Below are positions 37,411 through 46,638 of a DNA stretch of 64,000 nucleotides, in pieces. The position numbers and the translations under genes are program-made. Numbering within the stretch: position 1 is the first letter of the stretch; each line of letters opens with the position of its first letter. Below the pieces are notes generated by a model. It worked only from the letters and a program-made list of their open reading frames with translations, was not told where the DNA came from and ran no database searches. The stretch is from Erysipelotrichaceae bacterium UBA4808 (GTDB lineage: Bacteria > Bacillota_I > Bacilli_A > Erysipelotrichales > Erysipelotrichaceae), in assembly GCA_002402585.1 (NCBI GenBank), contig DHGC01000025.1, forward strand, positions 48,313 through 112,312, given 5' to 3'.

Positions 37411-38079
37411 TTATGGATTTAATGAATAACGATAATGAGCTTTGATGCCCATGGTATAGGAGCCATATTCCAAACGGTCTTCTTCACGAACAGGCTGATC
37501 ATTGTTATGAATCAAATACGGAATATCATTCGCATTGCGGATATCCGAAACGATACCGATGTGCTCATAGTTCCCAAACACCACGATATCCCCTGCTTGC
37601 CAAGCCTGAGTATCATATACATTCGTCGTCAATACTTCAGCGTTATGCTCAAAGAAGATAGCGAGGTTCTGAACCCGTCTAAAATCAATATTTGGATCGC
37701 GATATGCAATGTGTTTGTAACGTTCGCGATTTGTTTTAATGTCTTCATCAACCAAGTCCTTCAAAACGATGTCCGCTTCCATGAAAGCCCGCCAGACCAA
37801 ATCGGTACAGGTCCCCTCATTTTCAGGAGGATACCCCCCTGCATAATACGCATTTACATACGCCGGCATGGCCAGTGCATCCTTCCGGGCACCTAAAATC
37901 AAGCGGTCCAGTTTCGATAGAACAATGGGTTCTTCTTCAACTTCAACGATAATGGGTTCTGGTTCCCGATTTTGAAAATAGGCATAGATTGCCACACTTA
38001 ACCCAATCACACTGATCGTAATGATTATTACTGGGATGAGCCAGCCAAATTTATTTCTTCGCTTCGTTGCTTTAATCAT
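37411..38079 (-). CDS. Membrane-anchored DUF1287 protein (NlpC/P60-like fold)
   Basis: 222 residues from the ATG at 38079. It has a basic N-terminus, one membrane segment (about 13-35), an acidic linker, then a DUF1287 domain with the candidate catalytic cysteine in GTCTDLVWRAF and histidine in YEHIGIVSD. DPNIDFRRVQNL and HNNDQPVREEDRL are also family-like. Its outward topology and fold suggest cell wall or amide hydrolysis, but activity has not been shown for this family. The start has no ribosome site. An extended -10 box ends 6 nt upstream, so the mRNA is probably leaderless. Confidence 0.85.
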   Translation of the reverse strand: MIKATKRRNKFGWLIPVIIITISVIGLSVAIYAYFQNREPEPIIVEVEEEPIVLSKLDRLILGARKDALAMPAYVNAYYAGGYPPENEGTCTDLVWRAFMEADIVLKDLVDEDIKTNRERYKHIAYRDPNIDFRRVQNLAIFFEHNAEVLTTNVYDTQAWQAGDIVVFGNYEHIGIVSDIRNANDIPYLIHNNDQPVREEDRLEYGSYTMGIKAHYRYSLNP

Positions 38080-38094
38080 GGTAATAGTATAACA
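38080..38094 (-). promoter_or_regulatory. Leaderless promoter of the DUF1287 gene
   Basis: TGT-TATACT (TATACT at 38091-38086), then ATTACC, then ATG at 38079. It is divergent from the rubredoxin promoter. Confidence 0.55.
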
Positions 38095-38130
38095 TTTCAA
38101 TCCAAATCTTGTGCTTCAACTGCATTTTTT

Positions 38131-38139
38131 TGCTATAAT
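38131..38139 (+). promoter_or_regulatory. Rubredoxin promoter
   Basis: Extended -10 TGC-TATAAT, with TTGTGC 19 nt upstream as a poor -35. A leader of about 20 nt contains AGGA before the ATG. Confidence 0.6.
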
Positions 38140-38167
38140 TCTTTTAATGAAAGGATTATAGGACACA

Positions 38168-38332
38168 ATGAAACGTTATCAATGTTTAGCTTGCGAATAC
38201 ATCTACGATCCAGCTGTCGGTGATCCAGACAGTGGCATTGCACCAGGAACCGCATTCGAGGATATTCCTGATGATTGGTACTGCCCACTATGCGGCGTAG
38301 ACAAATCGACATTCGAAGCTATCGAAGAATAG
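38168..38332 (+). CDS. Rubredoxin
   Basis: 54-residue iron protein that carries single electrons, often to oxygen- or peroxide-reducing enzymes in anaerobes. It starts [19 protein letters not shown]; the metal ligands are C6, C9, C39 and C42 (CLAC and CPLCG). [17 protein letters not shown] is diagnostic. The first knuckle has Glu instead of the usual Gly after the second cysteine. The ribosome site AGGA lies 5 nt before the ATG. It is monocistronic between a promoter and a bidirectional terminator, with no obvious redox partner beside it. bcp and the gltD-like flavoprotein are elsewhere in the window. Confidence 0.95.
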   Translation: MKRYQCLACEYIYDPAVGDPDSGIAPGTAFEDIPDDWYCPLCGVDKSTFEAIEE

Positions 38333-38340
38333 TCTTCTAA

Positions 38341-38381
38341 AAAAACAAAGTAGTGATACCGATGTACCACTGCTTTTTTTT
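38341..38381. terminator. Bidirectional terminator, rubredoxin / lactonase
   Basis: AGTAGTG and CACTGCT arms with an inner TAC-CGAT-GTA helix. A T-run follows on the + strand and an A-run precedes it, so it can stop both convergent transcripts. Confidence 0.8.
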
Positions 38382-39339
38382 ATGCAAATACGACGCAAAC
38401 CGCTTCAGGCGCTTCAAAGTTTTTTTGTGACAAACTTAATAAACCCGTTGTTTGATCAACAGCAAATAAAGTCAGATTGTTTGTATCATGATTCGCAACA
38501 ACACAATACTTCCCACATGGGCTTAGATTGAAGTCACGAGGTTGTACACCTTCCGTAGGAACATTTTGAATTAATTCGAGTGTATCAGCCAGTTTGAATA
38601 CAGAAATCGAATCATGCCCACGATTGGAAACATAGAGGAATTTCCCATCATTTGACAAACGGATTGCCGCACCCCATTTTTGAGCGTCAACACCTTCGGG
38701 TAAAGCTGAAACCTTCTCAATCAGCTTTACATCATCATTATTGAAATCAACGACATGGATCTCACTGCTCAATTCTGTAAATACATAGACGCGCTTTGAT
38801 TCAGGATGAACCACCAAATGTCGTGGACCCGTCTTAGCGTCTGCTTGATAAGTAGCACTTAAGACAAGTTTGTTTTCTTCATTTATTCTAAACGCATAAA
38901 CGCGATCTAAGCCTAAATCACAAACGAGAACACGATCCAAGCTTGCATCATACTGAATGTAATGTGCTTTAGACCCTTCACCAAAGCTTATTTTTTGATG
39001 ATCTACTAAGGCTTCATTGCTTAATGCATACGTATTGACGCGACCACCGTGATAATTTGCACTGAAGACCAATCCTTTTGATGGGATACTGCTCACAAAA
39101 CATGGTGGAGCTCCTTCTTCAACGACTTGATTTACAAGCAAACCATCCTTGAAATAAGCGATACCGCCTTGCGATCCCTCCTTAACAACACTGAAAAGCG
39201 TGTTACCTTCAAGATAAATATACGTTGGGTTGTCAACTTCATGCAATAACTCAAGATGCTCTAAGTGATTCGAATTCAATTCCAATTGATAAACACCTTT
39301 ACTTGTTTTCTTAGTATACGTTCCTAGATATAGTTTCAT
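38380..39339 (-). CDS. Lactonase-family beta-propeller (6-phosphogluconolactonase-like)
   Basis: Cytosolic seven-bladed propeller of 319 residues from the ATG at 39339 (AGAGGA 6 nt upstream). It begins MKLYLGTYTKKTSKGVY and contains the family repeats LVVHPESKRVYVFTE and GKFLYVSNRGHDSI. Family members include YbhE-type 6-phosphogluconolactonase. The genome fragment also carries zwf and gnd, so this could supply the missing middle step of the oxidative pentose phosphate pathway. However, it is the third gene of an operon with an ADP-ribosylglycohydrolase and a PfkB kinase, so another sugar lactone is possible. Confidence 0.85.
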   Translation of the reverse strand: MKLYLGTYTKKTSKGVYQLELNSNHLEHLELLHEVDNPTYIYLEGNTLFSVVKEGSQGGIAYFKDGLLVNQVVEEGAPPCFVSSIPSKGLVFSANYHGGRVNTYALSNEALVDHQKISFGEGSKAHYIQYDASLDRVLVCDLGLDRVYAFRINEENKLVLSATYQADAKTGPRHLVVHPESKRVYVFTELSSEIHVVDFNNDDVKLIEKVSALPEGVDAQKWGAAIRLSNDGKFLYVSNRGHDSISVFKLADTLELIQNVPTEGVQPRDFNLSPCGKYCVVANHDTNNLTLFAVDQTTGLLSLSQKNFEAPEAVCVVFA

Positions 39340-39375
39340 GTTCAGTCCTCTTTTTAAATGATAGTGTAGCAAAGT

Positions 39376-40299
39376 CTATTTCGCAAGCAATGCACTTTCT
39401 CTAAAGATGTGTTCAACTTCTGCAACATGCTTGCATACACTTCTTGCACCTCGCTCCTTGATGCCTAAAGATGCAGCGATACTCGCAAAGCGTCCAGCCA
39501 TTGCAAGCGTCTCACCTCGATTATACGCATGTAAAAAAGATACATTGTACGTATCTCCAGCTCCGGTCGTATCCACGACTTCAACAGGATATGCACTAAT
39601 CTTGATAACATCATCCGCTGCGTAGATTTCACTTCCCTTTTCAGCTTTGGTAAGTACGAGTAAGCATTTATGATCAAGCAATCGTTGACGATAATCTGAA
39701 CCAAAACGCTTAGACAAAACATCATCCGCTTGTTCATTGATAAATAAAATTGAAGCCAAAGATAAAACGTCCATGACATCACAATCCATCCCTAATGCAT
39801 TCTTTTCAATATCCATGATTAATTGAACACCCTTCGCATCCATAGCTTTGACTAAATCACGATAATCTTCGATTTGCAGCAAATCCGCAAAGCTTGTATA
39901 CAGGAAAGCACATTGAAAGAGAAGCTCTTTTTGCTTATCGCTTAAATGATAGCGAACCTGAGTATTGTCTAGAACATAAATGATGCGTTCGCCATCCTTC
40001 AACATGATCAAACACTTGCTTGGAGGATAATTCTCATTAATAGCAATCCCATCGATATCGACACCATAGCTCACCAAATCCTTGATTAGAATATCATTCT
40101 CAGGACTTTCATTCATGAAATCGAGCATGACAGCTTGATTCCCATATGCTGCATAGATGCTTGCCGCATTGCCAATCATTCCACCAACCTTATGGTCGAT
40201 GAAACGACAAAGCACCTTCTCGCCCAATACAGGCACATCACTCAATTCATAGTATTCATCAATGCAATTACGTCCTAAAAACGCAATGGCCTTGTTCAT
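39376..40299 (-). CDS. PfkB-family sugar/nucleoside kinase
   Basis: Ribokinase-like enzyme of 307 residues. The N-terminal sugar-binding GGMIGNAAS loop and the C-terminal anion hole DTTGAGDTYNVSFLHA with the catalytic aspartate are present. Phosphoryl acceptor unknown; ribose, a nucleoside or fructose derivatives are possible. The start overlaps the ADP-ribosylglycohydrolase stop by 4 nt (ATGA), so the two are tightly coupled. Confidence 0.9.
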   Translation of the reverse strand: MNKAIAFLGRNCIDEYYELSDVPVLGEKVLCRFIDHKVGGMIGNAASIYAAYGNQAVMLDFMNESPENDILIKDLVSYGVDIDGIAINENYPPSKCLIMLKDGERIIYVLDNTQVRYHLSDKQKELLFQCAFLYTSFADLLQIEDYRDLVKAMDAKGVQLIMDIEKNALGMDCDVMDVLSLASILFINEQADDVLSKRFGSDYRQRLLDHKCLLVLTKAEKGSEIYAADDVIKISAYPVEVVDTTGAGDTYNVSFLHAYNRGETLAMAGRFASIAASLGIKERGARSVCKHVAEVEHIFRESALLAK

Positions 40300-41300
40300 T
40301 GGAAAGCCTCAATAGCATTCGCCATAATTTCTAAATCAAAACGATTGATACGATTCAACTGATCTAAATACACAGTTGGAAACGCTTCATTTCCATAATA
40401 TGCACCTAAGATGCCCCCTACCATGGTTGCGATTGTGTCCGTATCATTCCCGATGTTTACAGCTGCAATAATGGCTTCCATCGGCTGGTCAAAGGATGCT
40501 TGTATCAAGCCAAAAACTGCTGGTACCGCTTCTGCTGCAGCTAATCCCGTTCCAATCAAGTCACTGATATCATCCATGATTTCAATAAGTCGTTTGTCTT
40601 GTTTAGCCAAATCTACAACCCATTCAATCCGTCGTTTTACACTTGGTCCCGCTAACGTCGCACCTGTTTCAGAGCCTAAGCGCTCCCCTTCAATCGCACC
40701 AAAGATCCCTGCATCGATGATGGATGCCAAGTTCGCATCCATTTGCATTGCCTTAGCCGTTGCGGCCGCAATCGCACAAGCAGCAGAAATGGAAATGTTA
40801 TTATGATGGGATACTGTAGAGATCGTATAAGCAATCTGAATTGCTTTATCCACATCCCCATGACTGAATAAAGCAATCGGACTCATTTTCATGGCAGCTC
40901 CATTGCTTGCTTTACTGTTATCATTACACAACTTAAAACCATGTGAATCTGGAATCACTTCACCCTTCAGTTTACGAATCGCAATCTGTGTCGTTGGACC
41001 TGCAAAGCGACTGTAGAAATTGGCTGGATCGCCCCATTGAATCAAAGCTTTCTCCGCAACGTGGGTATCGATTCTTGATGAAGATAAGATTGTCTCGATC
41101 GTTGCAAAAGCTAGACTAAAATCATCGGTAACTGAACCTGCTTCACAACCGCGCGCAAACGTATCATCCGGTGGCGTTAAAAAATCGCGTACGTAACCAA
41201 ATTTCTCTTCGATTTGTTTACGTGTTCGCATTTCTGTTGCGGCACCCATTGCATCCCCAATCGCAGCCCCCAAAAGACAGCCTAAGTATTTATTGTTCAT
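40296..41300 (-). CDS. ADP-ribosylglycohydrolase (DraG-like)
   Basis: Mg-dependent hydrolase that removes ADP-ribose from proteins, or cleaves related N-ribosyl compounds. Metal-binding motifs are GAAIGDAMGAATE near the N-terminus, GSVTDDF near residue 56 and NIGNDTDTIATMVGGILGA near residue 283. It has 334 residues. It leads a three-gene operon with a PfkB kinase and a lactonase, which favours a small-molecule salvage role over protein de-ADP-ribosylation. Shine-Dalgarno AGAGGTGAT. Confidence 0.92.
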   Translation of the reverse strand: MNNKYLGCLLGAAIGDAMGAATEMRTRKQIEEKFGYVRDFLTPPDDTFARGCEAGSVTDDFSLAFATIETILSSSRIDTHVAEKALIQWGDPANFYSRFAGPTTQIAIRKLKGEVIPDSHGFKLCNDNSKASNGAAMKMSPIALFSHGDVDKAIQIAYTISTVSHHNNISISAACAIAAATAKAMQMDANLASIIDAGIFGAIEGERLGSETGATLAGPSVKRRIEWVVDLAKQDKRLIEIMDDISDLIGTGLAAAEAVPAVFGLIQASFDQPMEAIIAAVNIGNDTDTIATMVGGILGAYYGNEAFPTVYLDQLNRINRFDLEIMANAIEAFQ

Positions 41301-41322
41301 GATTTAATCACCTCTTTTAATT

Positions 41323-41331
41323 ATTGTATCA
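41323..41331 (-). promoter_or_regulatory. Promoter of the ADP-ribosylglycohydrolase operon
   Basis: Extended -10 TGA-TACAAT (TACAAT at 41328-41323), beginning in the U-run of the ppdK terminator. Confidence 0.5.
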
Positions 41332-41353
41332 AAAAACCCGGTTACCCGGGTTT
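41331..41353 (-). terminator. ppdK terminator
   Basis: AACCCGG-GTAA-CCGGGTT stem-loop followed by TTTT. Confidence 0.85.
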
Positions 41354-41358
41354 AAAGC

Positions 41359-43983
41359 TTATTTATTCTTTAATGCAGCGTGTGCAGCAGCCAAACGAGC
41401 AATTGGAACTCTAAATGGTGAGCAAGAAACATAACTCAAACCAGCACGGTGGAAGAATTCAATCGAACTTGGATCGCCACCATGTTCACCACAAACACCT
41501 AATTTGATGTCAGGACGAGCTTGCTTACCGAGTTTGGATGCCAATTCAACAAGTTTACCAACACCATGTTGGTCCAAACGAGCAAATGGATCTTGTTCAT
41601 AGATCTTTTTACCGTAGTAAGCATCCAAGAACGAACCGGCATCATCACGACTGAAACCAAAGGTCATCTGGGTCAAATCATTGGTACCAAATGAGAAGAA
41701 TTCAGCTTCTGTAGCAATTTCATCTGCCAATAAAGCAGCACGTGGAATCTCAATCATCGTACCAACCATGTATTCAAGCTTGACACCTGCTTCCGCAATC
41801 AAACGATCCGCTGTCTTCACAACGATATCCTTGACATACTTCAATTCCTTGATTTCACCAACCAATGGAATCATGATTTCAGGCTTCAAATTCCACTCAG
41901 GATGACGTTTGCTGACGTTGATCGCCGCTTCAATGACGGCTTGTGTTTGCATTTCAGCGATTTCTGGATAAGAAACAGCCAAACGACAACCACGATGACC
42001 CATCATTGGGTTGAATTCATGAAGATTAGCAATGATTTGGTGTAAATCAGAAACTTCAAGATTCATTTCCTTAGCCAAATTGACGATGTCTTCTTCTGCA
42101 GTCGGCAAGAACTCATGCAAAGGTGGATCTAGGTAACGAATCGTTACAGGGAAGCCTTGCATTGCTTCATAAATGCCTTCGAAGTCAGAACGTTGCATTG
42201 GCAATAATTTCGTCAAAGCCGCACGACGTTGTTCCTCAGTTCGCGCAACAATCATCTCGCGCATCGCTTTGATACGTTCGCCTTCAAAGAACATATGTTC
42301 CGTACGTGTCAGACCAATGCCTTCAGCACCGAAATCAATTGCTTGTTTCGCATCCTTAGGTGTATCTGCATTGGCACGAACTTTTAGTGTTCTAAATTCA
42401 TCCGCCCAACTCATCAACTGTTCAAAATCGCCAGTGATGCTTGCAGGAACTGTCTTGATTGCTTCGCCGTAGATAATACCAGTAGAGCCATCTAATGATA
42501 GGTAATCCCCTTCATTGAAGGTACGACCACCTAAAGTAAAAGATTTATCGGATGTGAACTTGATATCGCCACAACCAGAAACACAACAGGTACCCATACC
42601 ACGTGCCACGACAGCCGCATGTGAGGTCATACCGCCACGAGCCGTCAAGATGCCTTGTGATACATGCATTCCTTCAATATCTTCAGGAGAGGTCTCTAAA
42701 CGAACCAAAATGACCTTTTCACCACGATTCTTCCATTCGACAGCAGCAGCAGCCGTAAACACGACCTTACCACTTGCTGCGCCTGGTGAAGCAGGCAATG
42801 CACGTCCAACAACTGGAGCAGCCTTCAATGCAGCCACGTCGAATTGAGGATGTAATAGAGCATCCAATTGTTTAGGATCGACTTGTAGAACAGCTTGTTC
42901 CTTCGTGATCATACCTTCCGCAACCAAATCAACCGCAATCTTCAAAGCAGCCGCAGCTGTACGTTTACCATTGCGTGTTTGTAACATATAAAGTTTACCT
43001 TTTTCAATCGTAAACTCCATATCCTGCATATCACGATAATGTTCTTCCAACTTATCGCAGATTTCAATAAATTCATTATAAGCATGAGGCATGATCACTT
43101 GAAGACGATCAATGGTTTCAGGCGTACGGATTCCCGCAACGACATCTTCCCCTTGCGCATTCATCAAGAATTCACCCATCAACTTCTTTGCACCCGTCGA
43201 AGGATCGCGTGTGAACGCAACACCTGTGCCGGAATCATCTCCTGTATTGCCAAAGACCATGGTTTGAACATTTACAGCTGTTCCCCAGTCTCCAGGAATT
43301 TCATTCATACGACGGTAATAAACAGCACGAGGATTGTTCCATGAACGGAAAACAGCCTTAACAGACTCTATCAATTGATCTATAGGATCTTGAGGGAACT
43401 CCGACCCTTTGACTTTTTTATAGAAAGCTTTATAGCGTTTGATCATTTCTTGAAGGTCTTCCGCTGTAAACTCCGTATCTAACTTAATACCCTTCTCTTC
43501 TTTCATTTCATCGATGATTTCTTCGAATTTCTTCTTAGAGATCTCCATGACAACATCTGAGAACATTTGAATGAAACGACGGTATGAATCATAAGCAAAA
43601 CGAGGATTGTTTGTCAAAGCCGCAAAGCCCTCAACCACTTCATCGTTCAAACCTAGATTCAAGATCGTATCCATCATCCCAGGCATCGATGCACGTGAAC
43701 CAGAACGAACCGAAACCAATAAAGGATTGTTTTTATCACCGAATTTTTTACCGGTCAATGCTTCAAGCTTCTCAAGATTTGAGAAGATTTCAGCGATAAT
43801 CTCTGAGTGGATTTGCTCCCCATCATCATAATAACGGGTACACGCTTCCGTGGTAACGGTGAAACCTTGTGGAACAGGCATACCCAAATTGGTCATTTCT
43901 GCCAAATTTGCACCTTTGCCGCCCAGCAAGTTTTTCATCTTACCAGAACCTTCAGAGAATAGATATACGTATTTTGTACTCAT
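41359..43983 (-). CDS. ppdK: Pyruvate, phosphate dikinase
   Basis: Interconverts pyruvate + ATP + phosphate and PEP + AMP + pyrophosphate; in anaerobes it often runs as a pyrophosphate-linked glycolytic step. An N-terminal ATP-grasp domain (GGKGANLAEM start) comes first. The phosphohistidine domain has the catalytic histidine in GGMTSHAAVVARGMG, and a C-terminal PEP/pyruvate barrel ends with GVCGEHGGDP. The length of 874 residues is standard. The ribosome site AGGAGGGAAAATG is pyrimidine-complementary to the loop of the candidate small RNA at 52227-52330. Monocistronic, with its own promoter and terminator. Confidence 0.97.
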   Translation of the reverse strand: MSTKYVYLFSEGSGKMKNLLGGKGANLAEMTNLGMPVPQGFTVTTEACTRYYDDGEQIHSEIIAEIFSNLEKLEALTGKKFGDKNNPLLVSVRSGSRASMPGMMDTILNLGLNDEVVEGFAALTNNPRFAYDSYRRFIQMFSDVVMEISKKKFEEIIDEMKEEKGIKLDTEFTAEDLQEMIKRYKAFYKKVKGSEFPQDPIDQLIESVKAVFRSWNNPRAVYYRRMNEIPGDWGTAVNVQTMVFGNTGDDSGTGVAFTRDPSTGAKKLMGEFLMNAQGEDVVAGIRTPETIDRLQVIMPHAYNEFIEICDKLEEHYRDMQDMEFTIEKGKLYMLQTRNGKRTAAAALKIAVDLVAEGMITKEQAVLQVDPKQLDALLHPQFDVAALKAAPVVGRALPASPGAASGKVVFTAAAAVEWKNRGEKVILVRLETSPEDIEGMHVSQGILTARGGMTSHAAVVARGMGTCCVSGCGDIKFTSDKSFTLGGRTFNEGDYLSLDGSTGIIYGEAIKTVPASITGDFEQLMSWADEFRTLKVRANADTPKDAKQAIDFGAEGIGLTRTEHMFFEGERIKAMREMIVARTEEQRRAALTKLLPMQRSDFEGIYEAMQGFPVTIRYLDPPLHEFLPTAEEDIVNLAKEMNLEVSDLHQIIANLHEFNPMMGHRGCRLAVSYPEIAEMQTQAVIEAAINVSKRHPEWNLKPEIMIPLVGEIKELKYVKDIVVKTADRLIAEAGVKLEYMVGTMIEIPRAALLADEIATEAEFFSFGTNDLTQMTFGFSRDDAGSFLDAYYGKKIYEQDPFARLDQHGVGKLVELASKLGKQARPDIKLGVCGEHGGDPSSIEFFHRAGLSYVSCSPFRVPIARLAAAHAALKNK

Positions 43984-44021
43984 TTTCCCTCCTGTGGCCT
44001 AAGCCATATGTAAGCGTTTCA

Positions 44022-44027
44022 ATTATA
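44022..44027 (-). promoter_or_regulatory. -10 box of ppdK
   Basis: TATAAT preceded by TTTAG, giving a leader of about 30 nt. The leader holds a small TGGC-TTAG-GCCA hairpin just before the AGGAGGG ribosome site. Confidence 0.55.
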
Positions 44028-44055
44028 CTAAATGTTTCAAAGATTTGCCACCGAT

Positions 44056-46638
44056 TTAGCTCAGTTTAGCAAGTTCCAATACGACCAAATCATACTGTCT
44101 TTGATATTCCAACAACTTCTTCTGTTCATCCTCAATCTTGTGCTTAGGAGCCGAAACAATGAAACGTTCATTCGCCAACATATTTCGTGAACGATTCAAT
44201 TCATTCTCTAATTTTTCCTTCTCTTTACTCAAACGTAACAACTCGGCTACTTTATCCACCAACTGTCCTCTTTCTAAAGCCAAGGTACCACTCAAGATTG
44301 ATCGAGTGATCAACTCACCATTAAGTTTTTCTACAAGCGTTGTCTTGACCATCTTCAACAACATCTCTTGATAAGCATGGTCCAAGGCATACGATAATTT
44401 GATATTGAGTGGAATCGAAGGTTTAACATTGTACTCTGAACGAATGTTACGTATTTCGGAAATGATCGAGATGACCTTTGCCACATCCAAATGCGCCTTA
44501 TCATCATGATTACCAAATGGTTTTGGCCATGCACTGATACATAAAGCCTCATCACTCAAGCTAGAATAGATCGCTTCACTCACAAAAGGCATCGTTGGAT
44601 GACACAATTTAAGAATCCCCTTTAATACTGCGACTAAGGTTTGACGCGTGCCTTCCACAACATCCAAATCATCGCTGTTCAGATTCGACTTGCTCAACTC
44701 AATGAACCATGAACAGTAATCATCCCAAACAAATTCATACAAGAAACTTCCGGCTAAAGCAAAATCAAATTTCTCCATTGCTTGCGTGATTTTGTTTTGA
44801 TTGTCATCAAAACGTTGCAGAATCCATTGATCAACAGATGATAATTTTAAATCACTCAGTTCTTTTTCTTCAAAATCTTCTGGTAGATTCATTAAAACAA
44901 AACGTGAAGCATTCCAAAGCTTATTGATGAAATTCCATGAAGCTTCGATCTTTTCATTTGAATAACGCAAATCTTGACCTGGCGCAGAATTCGTTGTTAG
45001 GAAGAAACGTAAGGCATCAGCCCCATATTGATCGATCACTTCCATTGGATCGACCCCATTGCCCAACGACTTACTCATCTTACGACCATCTTGATCACGA
45101 ATCAAACCATGAATCAAGGCTTTCTTAAACGGTACCGTCTTTGTGAAGTAACGTGCTTGAAATGCCATGCGTGCAGCCCAGAAGAAAATAATGTCATACC
45201 CTGTAACCAAAACATCCGTTGGATAATAGCGTTCAAAGTCCGCAGTCTTCTCTGGCCAACCTAAGGTGCTGAAGGGCCATAAGGCACTTGAGAACCAAGT
45301 ATCCAAGACATCTTCTTCTTGGACATAGTTTTCTAAATCAAGCGGTGCTACCTCTGATACAAAGGCTTCACCCGTTTCCTTGTGATACCAAACCGGAATG
45401 CGATGACCCCACCACAATTGACGTGAGATACACCAGTCTTCAATGTTCTCCATCCAATGATTAAAGATGTTCTCAAAGCGCTCAGGAATGAAATCAATCC
45501 GATCTTCCGTATTTTGTGCATCGAGAACTGCTTGTGCCAAAGGCTTCATCTTTACGAACCATTGTTTAGAAAGATAAGGTTCGACGATCGCATCGGTACG
45601 CTCACTGTGTCCGACTTGATGAACATGTTTCTCAATTCTGACAAGATTGCCTTCAGCTTTGATACGTTCCACCAAAGCTTTACGACAAACAAAACGATCT
45701 AGATTTTCATATTCACCTGCAAGTTCATTCATGCTTCCATCTGGATGCATACAGATGATTCTTTCCAAATCATATTTCTCTGCTAAGGCGAAATCATTAG
45801 GGTCATGTGCTGGTGTACATTTCATGGCACCTGTTCCAAATTCGATATCAATGTAATCATCCGCAAGAATCGGCATCATCTGATGATTCGCAGGATTGAT
45901 GACTTGTTTGCCAATCAAGTGTGTATAACGTGGATCATCGGGATGAACAAAGACACATACATCCCCAAACATCGTTTCAGGACGCGTGGTACTAACTGCA
46001 ATTTTCTCATCACTCCCGACAACAGGATAATTAAAGGTATAAAATGCACCTTCGATTTCTTTGTGGATGACCTCAATGTTACTCAGTGCCGTCTTCGCTT
46101 CTGGATCCCAGTTGATGATACGTTCACCTTGATAGATCAAACCATCATTATATAAATCCACAAAGACTTTATTAACCGCTTTATTCAAACCTTCATCTAA
46201 AGTGAAACGTTCACGTGAATAATCGAGTGATAAACCTAATTTAGCCCATTGTTCACGAATGTGACTTGCATATTCATGTTTCCATTCCCAAGCCTTATCC
46301 AAAAACTTCTCACGTCCTAAGTCGTAACGAGAAATGCCTTGTTCTTTTAAACGTGCATCAACCTTTGCCTGTGTTGCGATACCCGCATGATCCATGCCTG
46401 GCAACCAAAGCATATCAAACCCTTGCATCCGTTTAAAACGTGCAATGATGTCTTGCAATGCGGTATCCCAAGCATGTCCCAAATGTAATTTACCAGTGAC
46501 ATTGGGCGGAGGAATCACGATTGTATAAGGAATCTTGTTGGTGTCACCTGCTGTGAAATAGCCTGCTTCGATCCATTTTTGATATGCACCTGCCTCAACT
46601 GCTTGAGGATTATACTTTGTTTCGAGTTGTTTCTTCAT
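44056..46638 (-). CDS. valS: Valyl-tRNA synthetase
   Basis: Class I synthetase that charges tRNA-Val and edits threonine. The signature PPPNVTGKLHLGHAW (HIGH motif) and DGRKMSKSLGNG (KMSKS) are present. The connective editing domain is intact. A C-terminal coiled-coil arm (KEKEKLENELNRSRNML) is present. It has 860 residues from the ATG at 46638, chosen because the sequence MKKQLETKYNPQ aligns with family N-termini. The open frame runs 46 codons further inside the GNAT gene. It overlaps the GNAT gene by 29 nt, so translation is probably coupled. Controlled by the T-box upstream of the GNAT gene. Confidence 0.96.
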   Translation of the reverse strand: MKKQLETKYNPQAVEAGAYQKWIEAGYFTAGDTNKIPYTIVIPPPNVTGKLHLGHAWDTALQDIIARFKRMQGFDMLWLPGMDHAGIATQAKVDARLKEQGISRYDLGREKFLDKAWEWKHEYASHIREQWAKLGLSLDYSRERFTLDEGLNKAVNKVFVDLYNDGLIYQGERIINWDPEAKTALSNIEVIHKEIEGAFYTFNYPVVGSDEKIAVSTTRPETMFGDVCVFVHPDDPRYTHLIGKQVINPANHQMMPILADDYIDIEFGTGAMKCTPAHDPNDFALAEKYDLERIICMHPDGSMNELAGEYENLDRFVCRKALVERIKAEGNLVRIEKHVHQVGHSERTDAIVEPYLSKQWFVKMKPLAQAVLDAQNTEDRIDFIPERFENIFNHWMENIEDWCISRQLWWGHRIPVWYHKETGEAFVSEVAPLDLENYVQEEDVLDTWFSSALWPFSTLGWPEKTADFERYYPTDVLVTGYDIIFFWAARMAFQARYFTKTVPFKKALIHGLIRDQDGRKMSKSLGNGVDPMEVIDQYGADALRFFLTTNSAPGQDLRYSNEKIEASWNFINKLWNASRFVLMNLPEDFEEKELSDLKLSSVDQWILQRFDDNQNKITQAMEKFDFALAGSFLYEFVWDDYCSWFIELSKSNLNSDDLDVVEGTRQTLVAVLKGILKLCHPTMPFVSEAIYSSLSDEALCISAWPKPFGNHDDKAHLDVAKVISIISEIRNIRSEYNVKPSIPLNIKLSYALDHAYQEMLLKMVKTTLVEKLNGELITRSILSGTLALERGQLVDKVAELLRLSKEKEKLENELNRSRNMLANERFIVSAPKHKIEDEQKKLLEYQRQYDLVVLELAKLS

